Shown piece by piece: positions 8,563 through 17,091 of a stretch of 64,000 nucleotides of DNA. Every line of letters starts with the position of its first letter. Within the stretch, counting starts at the first letter, position 1. The position numbers were made by a program, and so were the translations under genes. Location: positions 1 through 64,000 of the forward strand of contig DATHEQ010000010.1 in assembly GCA_035318505.1 (NCBI GenBank), given 5' to 3'. This stretch comes from DASWDH01 sp035318505. GTDB taxonomy: Bacteria > Myxococcota_A > Polyangia > Polyangiales > Polyangiaceae. Under the pieces are notes generated by a model. It worked only from the letters and a program-made list of their open reading frames with translations, did not search any database and had not been told where the DNA came from.

Positions 8563-9590
8563 CCCAGCAGCCCACTTCGGTCGCGGTCCCCCCGGCTTCG
8601 CCGAAGAGGCGGTCGTAGAGGTTGGCGGCGTCGGCTTGGATGTACCCGTTGTAGTTGCGCAAAAACTCGCGCGGGCCGTCCGCCTTGCGCCGTTCGGTGT
8701 AGCGGAAGACGACGTAATCGTCATCGGCGACGTAGACCCAGACGTGTCCCTTGTGGGTTTTGCCGTCTCGAGAATGGGGATGCCGGTATCGTCGGTATGG
8801 ATGCGGTGCGCTGCGAGCGCCGCTATGGCCATTGCGTCGGCGATCGGTCGAAGCAAATCGGCGACTTGTTCGACCCAATCGCCGAGGGTCGACCGCGCGA
8901 TTGGGACTTTCTCGCGCGTGAACCGCTCCGTCACGCGGTAGAGCGGCTGGTGGTCGTCGTATTTGCTGATGGCGACGTGCGCGAGAAGTCCAGGACCCGC
9001 CATTCCCCGTTCGACAGGAGCGTCGGGGACCGACGCTATCACGACGCCACCCTTCTCGCACGCGCAAGCGTATTTGATCCTCGCTGTTTGCATGCGCACG
9101 AGCGATGCCGGTCGGTAATCGAGCTGCTCGGACATCTCTTCGCCGATGACGCGCATCGCGTTGCCGCAGCATGAGCAGGTGCGGAGCGGTTCCGGCGGGT
9201 GCAGCTCGATGCGTTCGACCGGCAGGTGCTCCGGCAGCTTCGAGCGGCCGTGCGGTTTGCTCGGCTTCCTCGGCTCGTTGAGACGCGCTCGGTTCTCGGC
9301 GTCGGCGATCTGCTCGGCCAAGTCGGGCGGCACGACCAGGTTCGCGATCTCAGCAAAGGCGAGTTGTACTTGGGCAGCGTCGACGCGCTCGCTCTTGTTC
9401 TGCGCACGAAGGTGCCGGCGAACACGCTCGAGCTCCAGCATCACGAGCTCGTAGAGCTTACGGTACTCGTCGCGCTCGCGCGCGAGCCGATCTCGGTCCT
9501 GCTTGAGGCGAGCTAGCTCCTTCTCGAGCTGATGAACGCGTTCGTTGAGACTCACGACGAAGCGCTTTTTATCGCGCTCGATCCCAACAA
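8563..9590 (-). pseudogene. tnpC: IS66 transposase TnpC (element B), frameshifted and truncated
   Basis: The N-terminal coiled coil (LNERVHQLEKELARLKQDRD) and the IS66 zinc-finger region (LRTCSCCGNAMRVIGEEMSE) are followed by the core segments LLAHVAISKYDDHQPLYRV and HRIHTDDTGIPIL. Near 8780 the frame is lost. The homology continues one frame over as KTHKGHVWVYVADDDYVVFR, then NYNGYIQADAANLYDRLF and TEVGCWAH, where the RIT repeat interrupts it. The gene is therefore dead twice over. The start is uncertain; GTG or TTG codons near 9560-9590 are candidates. Confidence 0.85.
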
Positions 9591-9599
9591 ACAAGCAGA

Positions 9600-9980
9600 T
9601 TACGCAGGCGACGGGCTCGGTTCGATCCCCTGGACTGGGGGCTTCGGCCGCGTCACGCGCGACCGGCCCAGCCAAATGCCCTCGAGGATCTTCGCAAACT
9701 CCTGCGCGTCGATGGCGACGCTCGTCTCACCGGGTCGCAACGCGCACGGCATGCGGAACAGGCCTTTCTCGAGCCGCTTGTAGAGAATGCAGAACCCGGT
9801 TCGGTCCCACCACAACGCCTTGAGTCGGTTGCCTCGTTTGTTCACGAACAGAAAGAGCGAACCGTTCTGAGGGTCGTGCCCCATCTGCTCGCGAGCGGCA
9901 GCCGCGAGCCCATCGACCGAGCGCCGAAGATCGATCGGTGCCGTAGCCGCAAAAATCCGCATCCGGTTCGGGCTGAACAT
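9600..9980 (-). CDS. tnpB: IS66 accessory protein TnpB (element B)
   Basis: The protein has 126 residues, with ATG at 9980 directly overlapping the tnpA stop. It shows the IS66 Orf2 pattern: ATAPIDLRRSVDGLAAAARE, then NGSLFLFVNKRGNRLKALWW, then TGFCILYKRLEKGLFRMP. It appears intact. It serves IS66 transposition together with TnpA. Confidence 0.88.
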   Translation of the reverse strand: MFSPNRMRIFAATAPIDLRRSVDGLAAAAREQMGHDPQNGSLFLFVNKRGNRLKALWWDRTGFCILYKRLEKGLFRMPCALRPGETSVAIDAQEFAKILEGIWLGRSRVTRPKPPVQGIEPSPSPA

Positions 9981-10363
9981 CACTCTGCCCCCAGGATGCG
10001 GACGACCCGCAGGAGCGCCGTCGCGTCGATGCCGGCCGGCACCCGTACGCGCAGGTTGCTCGACAGAACGATCTCGATGATGACGGGCGCCTCCGACCGT
10101 CTCGCCTTGCCAACAACGACGGGCACGAACGAAAGACGCTTCGTTCGGCGCTTGCGTCGGGCCACTCGCCGCTTTGCTTGCGCGGCTGGCGCCTCCGTTG
10201 CTCGACGCAGCCGCCATCCCCACCAGGAAAGTGAGCGCGGCGACAAATCCTCCTTGGCCGCGAACTCTTTACCGGTCAATCCGCTGGCCTTCCACCGCTC
10301 GACCCGTTCGCGCCATACCTCCGCGCCCGCGTGCTTGCGCACCACGCGCTTCTCTTCCGTCAT
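9980..10363 (-). CDS. tnpA: IS66 accessory protein TnpA (element B)
   Basis: The protein has 127 residues, with an N-terminal helix-turn-helix (WRERVERWKASGLTGKEFAA, then LSPRSLSWWGWRLRR), a basic middle, and the family's short C-terminal tail VRVPAGIDATALLRVVRIL. It lies just inside the element's terminal repeat and is coupled to tnpB. Confidence 0.82.
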   Translation of the reverse strand: MTEEKRVVRKHAGAEVWRERVERWKASGLTGKEFAAKEDLSPRSLSWWGWRLRRATEAPAAQAKRRVARRKRRTKRLSFVPVVVGKARRSEAPVIIEIVLSSNLRVRVPAGIDATALLRVVRILGAE

Positions 10364-10433
10364 CGCGACCTCCGCCGCGGACCCTACGCGACCGCAAGCG
10401 CTCGCTCGAGGGTGCGGTTCACCGGTCGCTTAC

Positions 10434-10841
10434 TTCACTTCGCCGTCTTGCTCTCGGTTCATGACGAGAGTCTCGGCGCTTCCGATCGTCAGGTCACGAC
10501 GGGGCGCGGCGAGGAGCTACGATCGGCGCGCCACGCGTTTCGGCTTCCAGTCCGGCTCGCGAAACGTGTGTACATTGCGCAGCGGCAACGTGCCTCAATG
10601 TTGGGGGAGTGCGATCACTCGATGCAAGGATCCGCATCGCCGCGCAGACGCGGTGGCGGTGAGCTTCGCAACGGAACGACCGCGATCCACGAGACCGACA
10701 TCACTCTCATGAAGCAGGATGAATCGGACCGTTCAGAATGCTGGTAGGCTGAGCGCGGAAGTCTTGGTCTTGGCCCGCCTAGAGGTTTGTCCGCTCTCTT
10801 CCTAGCCAGCCCATCCGGTTTTGAAAGGCTAGATCGCATTG
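10434..10841. other. No convincing gene between IS66-B and the pYEATS remnant
   Basis: About 400 bp in which no frame on either strand has coding-like composition or a recognisable motif. It lies outside the IS66-B end at 10433 and downstream of the stop of the pYEATS fragment. Confidence 0.4.
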
Positions 10842-11220
10842 CTAGCCGGTCGTCGGGGCCGATGTAATCTCCACACTGTCGCACCAACTCCGCTTTTCGT
10901 ACTCTTTGCCTCTCAATTGCTCCGCTTCCTTCACTAAGTCCAGGAGGCAGGCATTCGCCTTTGCTGGCTCGTGCTGATGCGTCTTAGCGATCGCTGCAGA
11001 TAACCAACAACCGACCTCAATTCCATCGTTGCAGCGAATGCGTATCCAGAAGTCATCGAATGTGTTCACCCAGTGCCTGAAATGGTGCCCATCCTCGGGC
11101 TGCACCAGATAGGTCGCACGGCGTCGGACGGCTCCGTATTCTGGATGCAGTTCGTAGTCGACCCAGCTGACGTGCTCAAGGCCCGTGCCCTCAAGCCAGA
11201 TCCGGATCCGCCACGCTACA
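10842..11220 (-). pseudogene. pYEATS-domain protein, N-terminus lost to IS66-C
   Basis: The minus frame encodes IRIWLEGTGLEHVSWVDYEL, then HPEYGAVRRRATYLV, then HHFRHWVNTFDDFWIRIRCN, then DGIEVGCWLSAAIAK. The pattern of an exposed-strand V/I-x-L-x-G, a V-x-Y-x-LHP segment, and a final F-x-I-x-I-x-x-x-DG strand is that of prokaryotic YEATS (pYEATS) domains. Such domains usually sit at the end of larger regulatory or effector proteins. Upstream, at about 11220, the frame runs straight into IS66 transposase sequence, so everything before the domain is missing here. The stop is at 10842. The assignment is by pattern only. Confidence 0.5.
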
Positions 11221-12040
11221 TCACGTGCCTTCGAGCAACTTCTTCGGCGTTGCGCCGGAGCGATCCTCGGCGAAGACGTAAGCAACGTCGAGGCCGCCGT
11301 GTCGTCGCGCGCGCCGAAGGTCCAGACGAAGCCGTTCTTCGTTTTGCCGGTCTTGCCGCGCACGATGCGGAGGCGCGTTTCGTCGGCCGCAACGACGGGG
11401 CGCACGCGAACAACGTCGAGGAGCCGCGACCAAACCGGCTCTAAGATCGCCGACGCGCGGTGAAGCAGCTCATTCATCGTCGAGCGCGCCACCGGGATGC
11501 CCTGTCGCTGGAAGGCCTTTTCCAGTCGGTAGACCGGAGTGTGATCGGCGCACTTCGCTTCGGCGAGGTGTGCCAGGAACGACGCGCCGTATTGCCCCGT
11601 TTCGACGACCTTCGGCGCCCCCGGCGCAGTGACGACGAAGCCGTTGCAACGGCCGCGCAGCACCTCCTGCAAGTGTTCGACGCGAACAAAGCGCGCCGGC
11701 ACAAACTCCCACACGCAGCTCTTCTCCCCTCGCCCAACGGGTCGAGCTTCGTGTTGCCGCACACCTTGCTAGCGACGCTCGTCGTCGGGAACTTTGTGGT
11801 CGATCCTAACAGTTGGAGTTTGGGCTCTCGCCGCCGCGTGGTCGCGCCGCGTCTTCTGCCGTTGTTCCGGCGTCGCCGGTTCGCCGTCTTGATGCGCGGC
11901 ATCTTCGACCGTTCGCTGCGCGAACCAAGCACCGCCTTCTTCAGTTGCGCGTTCTCATGCTCCAGCTTGGCGAGCCGATTGGCGAGGTCGGCGACGATCT
12001 CTTGCAGCACGCAGTCGTGGTCCACCTTCGGTACGACCAT
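11221..12040 (-). pseudogene. tnpC: IS66 transposase TnpC (element C), multiple frameshifts
   Basis: The N-terminal coiled coil and IS66 signature (ADLANRLAKLEHENAQLKKA, then VLGSRSERSKMP) are in one frame from 12040. From about 11760 the core continues in another frame: YGASFLAHLAEAKCADHTPV, then YRLEKAFQRQGIPVARSTMN, then VVAADETRLRIVRGKTGKTK (catalytic Asp region), then NGFVWTFGA. It then shifts again to VAYVFAEDRSGATPKKLLEG near 11230 before ending. The C-terminal half is absent. This is a dead transposase. Confidence 0.85.
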
Positions 12041-12053
12041 CGACCAGGTTTGA

Positions 12054-12434
12054 TCATACTTGGAGATCCGTGTCGATCCCCTTGTTGCTCGTGGGATTCC
12101 AGCGAGCTAGGCGGCGGGCGTTGAGGTCGATTCCGTCGAGCAGCATCGCGAGTTGCGCGGCCTCCATGTCGACGTGCCGCGTGCGCTCGTTGACAGCGGG
12201 GAGTTGGAAGCGTCCGCGTTCGAGCCGCTTCAGGTACAGCACGAAGCCGTTGCGGTCCCAGAAGAGGATCTTCACCTTGTCCTTCGCTTTGCCGACGAAG
12301 ACGAAAAGGTGTCCCTCGTACGGATCCTTCTTGAGCGTGCCCTCGACCAGCGTGCGCAGCCCGTCGATGCCCTTGCGCATATCGACGAGCGCCGTGGCAA
12401 AGTGGATCCGGACGCTCGGCGGCAGGCCGAGCAT
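12054..12434 (-). CDS. tnpB: IS66 accessory protein TnpB (element C)
   Basis: The protein has 126 residues. It has the IS66 Orf2 core: ATALVDMRKGIDGLRTLVEG, then GHLFVFVGKAKDKVKILFWD, then NGFVLYLKRLERGRFQLP. The frame is intact. It starts within the stop region of tnpA (coordinates meet at 12434). Confidence 0.88.
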   Translation of the reverse strand: MLGLPPSVRIHFATALVDMRKGIDGLRTLVEGTLKKDPYEGHLFVFVGKAKDKVKILFWDRNGFVLYLKRLERGRFQLPAVNERTRHVDMEAAQLAMLLDGIDLNARRLARWNPTSNKGIDTDLQV

Positions 12435-12757
12435 CAGTTGTGCTCCAGCAGCGCAACGACGCGTGCGAATGCGCTCTCATCAAAGTCGCGCCCAACTTTG
12501 ATCATGTGACCGCTCCGCAGCAGCACCGTCACCGGTTCGCCGCGTCTCGCCTCGGTGCGCGCCTCCGTTACGCGAACCTGAACCAACGCCGGCCCGGGGC
12601 TCGCGGCCCTGCCGAAGCTGAGCTGCTTCTTCCACCACCACAGCCGCTGCGGCACCAGCCCGCTGCTCCGCGCGAACTTCTCAATCCCGACCCCGCTCCG
12701 CTTCCATGCCTCGAGGACGCCACGCGCCTCGACCTCCGTCCATTGACCGTGCGCCAT
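12434..12757 (-). CDS. tnpA: IS66 accessory protein TnpA (element C)
   Basis: The protein has 107 residues from ATG 12757 (an in-frame start at 12781 would add eight). It has an N-terminal helix-turn-helix (ARGVLEAWKRSGVGIEKFAR, then GLVPQRLWWWKKQL) and a C-terminal LLRSGHMIKVGRDFDESAFA then RVVALLE, typical of IS66 TnpA. Confidence 0.82.
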   Translation of the reverse strand: MAHGQWTEVEARGVLEAWKRSGVGIEKFARSSGLVPQRLWWWKKQLSFGRAASPGPALVQVRVTEARTEARRGEPVTVLLRSGHMIKVGRDFDESAFARVVALLEHN

Positions 12758-12910
12758 CTGTCTCGCTCCCGCGAGCACCATCGCGGGAGCGGGCTATGCC
12801 GTCACGACGCCATTGGCCGTTCATTGGCCGTACGGTTACGGGAGAAGCTGTCCATGGCCGCCTTGAAGGCGGACCACGGTCCGCCAGCCCTCGTCAACAT
12901 CCTGCGCGCC

Positions 12911-12956
12911 CTACGACTGGCCGGTTTTCAGGCGCCCACAACTGGCCGGTTTTAGC
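12911..12956. repeat. Two short direct repeats, probable IS21-type end remnant
   Basis: ACTGGCCGGTTTT occurs twice about 30 bp apart. The intervening GCGCCCAC resembles the spaced multiple end repeats of IS21-family elements. No istA/istB gene is present, so only a relic is indicated. Confidence 0.35.
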
Positions 12957-13066
12957 CGCTCACTGAGGGGACGCGGCAAAATTGCTACCTGCGGAATTAC
13001 GAGCCACTCGGGATCGAAGGCGCTCCGTTCCGTCGTTCCGTAGGCCGCTGAGCAGGTTCTCGAAGC

Positions 13067-14284
13067 TCACGGAGCAGTGTAGAGCTTCAGCGCGTCGGAC
13101 TTTTCAAGTAACCACCAGGCGATGCTGCCCGCTGCCGCGAAGACTGCTGGCACTTGCCACCAGCTTTTGCCGACCAAATGGTCGGTTGGCGGCGCCGGCG
13201 CCTTGTCGACGGTTAGCGCCAGCGCCTCGCACTTGTCGCGCAGCGTGATGGCGGTGCGCACGATGCGAACGGCGAGCGCTGCCGCGGAGCCGAGTGCGCC
13301 CCAACCGAGGAAGCTGAGGATGACATTCGTGCGGGTCCGCTCGGCCGCCAACTCGTGAAGCCACCTCGCCGCTACCGCGCCGACGATGATCACCAGCAAG
13401 AAGCACCACGTCTCCAGAAAGGTAACGTACGATCGCACGCCCCACGCTGGCTTGGTCGGATTGGGTTCGGGCAGGTGTGTATCGCGCATGGCGAAAAAGC
13501 CGGCGCTAAGTTGGGTGGCGATCAGCAGCGCGAGCGGCAGCACAGTCGCGTGATTGACCCAGAAGGCAGCTCGATTGATGCAGAAGCTGCTCCAGTCGAA
13601 GCCGACTTTGGCCTCGTCCAGGCTTTCCACCATGATGACGGTGACGGCCACCAGCAAGGTCACGCCGCCGGTTGCCATGAAGGCCGGTCGAATCGCTGTA
13701 AAGCGTCGGCAGCGCGGGATACCCACGTTGCGCGCGTGGCGACCATACCCGTAGAGCGCAGCCAAACCCAGGACACAAGTCTCGGCAAGGTGCCGGACGT
13801 TCTCGCGTGATTCCTCTTCCGGCTTCGGCCCTTGAAGCTCCCGCAATTTTCCGTGAAGTCGGCGCAGCTCGACTCCTTCTTCCGCTATCACTCGACGGGC
13901 TAGCGGTTCGATGACGATTCGGTCCTGATAATGGGAACGGCGGCTGCAAGCAGTTCGGATCTCTTCCTTCGTTTCCCCGATGTGCTTTTGCCGAGCAAGG
14001 CACTGACGCTCGCAGCTGGAGCAGTTGCAGGGGGCAGCCCGGTCTTGCTCGGCACAATCGGCCTGCTGCACCGCGCCCCCGAGCGCGCAGATGTCCGCCA
14101 GCGGGGGGTCGGCCGCCAAGAAGTTAGTCGGGCACGTCGAACAGCACCTCGCCGTCTCCGAATCGCCGATATTGCCCGCCGACCAACTGAGTACAATCGC
14201 GAGCGCGGCTGCGCCCCAAGCCAACCAATAGAGCGACGAAGGAAGAATCAAACAGCGACCAATGCTCGCTCCAATCTTGCTCAC
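13067..14284 (-). CDS. Membrane protein with Cys-rich loop, unknown function
   Basis: The protein has 405 residues, a GTG start and a good GAGGAGG site seven or so bases upstream. One helix lies near the N-terminus (SLYWLAWGAAALAIVLSWSA). It is followed by a loop of about 100 residues dense in cysteine (CCSTCPTNF, ADCAEQDRAAPCNCSSCERQ), then at least four more helices (FMATGGVTLLVAVTVIMVES, TVLPLALLIATQLSAGFFAM, WCFLLVIIVGAVAARWL, WWQVPAVFAAAGSIAWWLL). The Cys-rich loop may bind metal or form disulfides. No family is recognised. Neighbours are IS debris and a coiled-coil remnant, so context gives no function. Confidence 0.6.
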   Translation of the reverse strand: MSKIGASIGRCLILPSSLYWLAWGAAALAIVLSWSAGNIGDSETARCCSTCPTNFLAADPPLADICALGGAVQQADCAEQDRAAPCNCSSCERQCLARQKHIGETKEEIRTACSRRSHYQDRIVIEPLARRVIAEEGVELRRLHGKLRELQGPKPEEESRENVRHLAETCVLGLAALYGYGRHARNVGIPRCRRFTAIRPAFMATGGVTLLVAVTVIMVESLDEAKVGFDWSSFCINRAAFWVNHATVLPLALLIATQLSAGFFAMRDTHLPEPNPTKPAWGVRSYVTFLETWCFLLVIIVGAVAARWLHELAAERTRTNVILSFLGWGALGSAAALAVRIVRTAITLRDKCEALALTVDKAPAPPTDHLVGKSWWQVPAVFAAAGSIAWWLLEKSDALKLYTAP

Positions 14285-14667
14285 GGCGCCTCCTCGTGGG
14301 GATGCCCCCTCCCGCTGTTGAACATCGTGTAGCAGCGGCGGCTGGATGTACGCTAAACTTTCGATTCAGACTCCAGTGATGTGGCGGTTGGACGAAGAGC
14401 GGCGACGAGAGTGGCGGTCGTCGCACGCGTGGTGTTCCTCGTGTGAACCGGCCGGGATGGTCGGCGAATGCGACGCAGATCACCGCAAGCGCCGAGCACA
14501 CCTAACCGGCGTCGGCGCATGCGCCCCAAACCCCCAACGAGAAGGTGTCGACAACTCCGACTGCGGGGCAGGCAGGACTGTAGACCACGTCGATCAAGTG
14601 GTTTTCGTTTAGCTGGCCGTGGGTGCCCATCGCTGGAGCGGTTGGACGCTCGCGAAGTCGAAGTCAT
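14285..14667. other. No convincing gene
   Basis: Roughly 380 bp upstream of the membrane gene and downstream of the coiled-coil remnant. It contains the ribosome-binding site of the membrane gene at its left edge and otherwise shows no recognisable coding frame or motif on either strand. Confidence 0.4.
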
Positions 14668-15363
14668 TCACTCGACCCGACGAGCCGATCGGGTCCGCGG
14701 CCGTTTGGCCTCACCCGGCAATCCAGACGCGAATGGCCAAAGGCAGCGAGTCATCGTCACTCGTCGGGGACCCATGTTCTTCGCAACGGCGGCCGGTTGG
14801 CTAAGCGGATCGAGCTCCTTCGCGTACGACGACGCCCACTCGAACCACGCGCAAAATCCTTCGTCTCTTTCTGATGCCGACACCGCGCCGTCCAGTGCCG
14901 TGAGAAAGCCGCGCACCTCCCCTGCTACCGACCAGTCTCTCGCCATTTGTCGAAGGTCCTTCGCCAAGAGCTCACGGTGCTTGGTCCGTAGCTCTTCCCG
15001 TCTGCGACGCGCCTGCTCCTGCTCGTATTCCATTCTGCGCCGTGCCTCCTCCTGTCGCCGTCGTTCCGCTTCTTCGCGACCGCGCCTCAAATCTTGCGCT
15101 GCGGATTCGATCGCTAACACTACGCGTCCGAGGTGATGGTCGAGTCGCTGAACTTCGCCGTCCGACCAAGATCGACACCCAATCCCGTCGGCCGAAAATA
15201 CAACCGTCCATTTTCGGTGTTGGTGGGGCGCGTCGCGCATCCCAGCGAGAACTCGCAGGTCCGCGAGGTCCGTCGGCGCAGACTCAGACGTTCGCGCGTC
15301 GGTCGCCGTCCGGGGCCCGGAGACGTCTGCAGCTGCTGGCGGCTGGCACTGGCAGCGCACCAC
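14668..15363 (-). pseudogene. C-terminal part of an uncharacterised coiled-coil protein
   Basis: The coding-like part, about 15230 to 14760, begins HRKWTVVFSADGIGCRSWSD. It continues as a long charged coiled coil (REEAERRRQEEARRRMEYEQ) and ends FCAWFEWASSYAKELDPL. This order matches the C-terminal region of a common uncharacterised bacterial family whose N-terminal half is absent here. Residues before HRKW and after LDPLSQP are not protein-like. It lies 24 bp downstream of the five-gene cassette, in the same direction. I read it as a remnant, but a short real gene cannot be excluded. Confidence 0.45.
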
Positions 15364-15387
15364 GCGTTGCGCGGCGCCGCCGAACGG

Positions 15388-17091
15388 CTAGCGGATCGTA
15401 TCTGCGGCCCCCGCAGGCTTGCTCACCTCATCGAATACCAGCGCGGGGCTGCGCCGCGGCGGTGCAGCTGTCTTGCGCCGACCGACCCAGACGACTGGCT
15501 TGCCTGCCTGCGTGCGAGCCATCTGCCAGCTGCGTGTCACTCGCATGCCCGTCGTGGGCACCTCGGCGTCTGAGATCAAGAGCGGCTTGCCTGATTCGAG
15601 GATCTCGCCGAGCGCTCCGCGTGTGGTCACGCTCGCGCTTTGCGCTGCGGTGGCGAGGCGTCCGCGCTGCAGGTAAAGCGCACCGTCGTCAGTGCGCACG
15701 GGGACCAGTGGGACTTGGTGGTCGAGTACGGTTGTACTTAGTCTGTACAGCCACGCTCCGTCCGTGGGGACCGGCGGCTCCGGGCGCGCAACGCGTGCCA
15801 GCGCGGCGCGATCTACCCGGCGACCGGCGGCACTCTCGATCTTGAGCTCAACCCCCCAACATAAATTCGCTGTTTCGTCGCGAAGAAACAGCACCTCCTC
15901 GAGCGGTCGGGATTCGACGATCGCAGGTAGCACCGGGGCCATGAACAGCCATGGGCTCTTGCGGTCTGCCAGCTTCGGGGCGTCGGCGGACGCGTCTCCC
16001 GTGAGCTCGAAATAGCGCCAGGCGCGCTCTGGTCCATCGAGCTCGGCGCAGGAACGGATTTGCCGGCGCTGTCCGAACGTGTCGCGCACGCTGACTTGTT
16101 CGACTCGCGCGAGCACGCCCGGCGGAAGCCGCATCGGTACCTGGAACCAGTCGTCGCCGAAGCTCATGGCGTACGCGCCGATCGCAGCGCGCGCGAGATC
16201 GGTCGATCCTACGTGCAGGTCGCCGTACCAGACCTCGCTGTCTTCGACCTGCCAGAAGCGTGATGCGGCCTGGCCGGCGAACCGCGCGGGGATCGCCGCC
16301 ACGCAGACCGTGCGCTCGCGGCGCGCTTCGCGGGCGCCAAGCTCAGGTAGGTCGGCGCGCAGGTCGAAGGCATACCAGTCGAGATGGCCGCCGCTGTACT
16401 CCGGTGCGTCGAGCAGGACTTCAGGCTCGCCCGTTAGGCGCGCTGAGACGCGGAACCGGTACTCCATGCGCTGGGCATCCCAGGTCGCTGCTTTTTTGTC
16501 CGGGAGGCTGAACAGCTCGGCGTACCACTTGCGCCACGCGTTCAGCACGCTTGCTCCTGGCGCATGCTCAAGCGCAGAAACGTTCGGCGATTCGCCGGCT
16601 TCGAGCTTAGCGATCAACGCCGCAGCGTCGAACGAGCGACGCGCGAGCAGCTCGAGCTGCTGCCGGCCATGCGGATCGAGTCCGTCGTCTGCGGATAGCT
16701 TGAGTGGCCACGCGGCGCGGAGCTCCGCCCGCGCCTTGATGGATGCAGCCTCGAGCGATCGGAAGAGTTGCATGCCCGCTTCCGCCGATAGCCGCTGCGC
16801 GGCCGGACCGTGGCGCACGTCTTCGCATTCGACGGCAGTTTCGAGCGGGACGTCCAGCGCGTCGCGCTCGAGGATCGGTGATGACTCGTTCGGCGCGCCG
16901 CCCTGGAAGCAGGTGATCGGGGTGTAAGCGACCTTGGCCTCGATCAGAACGGGCGTTGCAGCATCGTCGCCCGTGAGCTCGCCAACTTGCCATTGCTTGC
17001 CCAGCAGCCACAGCGGATCCGCGAGCCGCGCTTCAGTCGCCTCCGTCAGCTGCGCGTCGATGGCTGAGCCTTCGAGCCGTTGCCAGGTCAT
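15388..17091 (-). CDS. Uncharacterised protein, fifth gene of the giant-gene cassette
   Basis: The protein has 567 residues. The ATG at 17091 overlaps the preceding stop (ATGA) and replaces an upstream in-frame start that would overlap by 170 bp. The N-terminus reads ATEARLADPLWLLGKQWQVG then ELTGDDAATPVLIEAKVAY. The DPLW-LxxQWQxGEL-GDDA pattern is characteristic of a conserved but unnamed family. No signal peptide, membrane helix or catalytic motif is visible. The middle has WYAELFSL and GGHLDWYAFDLRADLP segments, and the C-terminus is basic and proline-rich. Its function is unknown; it is translated with, and probably works with, the four genes upstream. Confidence 0.75.
   Translation of the reverse strand: MTWQRLEGSAIDAQLTEATEARLADPLWLLGKQWQVGELTGDDAATPVLIEAKVAYTPITCFQGGAPNESSPILERDALDVPLETAVECEDVRHGPAAQRLSAEAGMQLFRSLEAASIKARAELRAAWPLKLSADDGLDPHGRQQLELLARRSFDAAALIAKLEAGESPNVSALEHAPGASVLNAWRKWYAELFSLPDKKAATWDAQRMEYRFRVSARLTGEPEVLLDAPEYSGGHLDWYAFDLRADLPELGAREARRERTVCVAAIPARFAGQAASRFWQVEDSEVWYGDLHVGSTDLARAAIGAYAMSFGDDWFQVPMRLPPGVLARVEQVSVRDTFGQRRQIRSCAELDGPERAWRYFELTGDASADAPKLADRKSPWLFMAPVLPAIVESRPLEEVLFLRDETANLCWGVELKIESAAGRRVDRAALARVARPEPPVPTDGAWLYRLSTTVLDHQVPLVPVRTDDGALYLQRGRLATAAQSASVTTRGALGEILESGKPLLISDAEVPTTGMRVTRSWQMARTQAGKPVVWVGRRKTAAPPRRSPALVFDEVSKPAGAADTIR

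Larger units (their letters stand above)
8563..10433 (-). mobile_element. IS66-family element B, transposase end missing
   Basis: The element is on the minus strand. Its terminal sequence GTAAGCGACCGGTGAACC (reading leftward from 10433) is followed by tnpA, tnpB and a frameshifted tnpC that stops at the RIT right end. Its proteins differ clearly from element A, so it is a different IS66 type rather than the other half of A. Confidence 0.8.
11221..12839 (-). mobile_element. IS66-family element C, decayed
   Basis: The terminal sequence GTAACCGTACGGCCAATGAA (reading leftward from 12839) is followed by intact tnpA and tnpB and a fragmented tnpC that breaks off at about 11221 into a pYEATS fragment. 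No matching left end was found, so the element's distal part is deleted. Confidence 0.75.
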
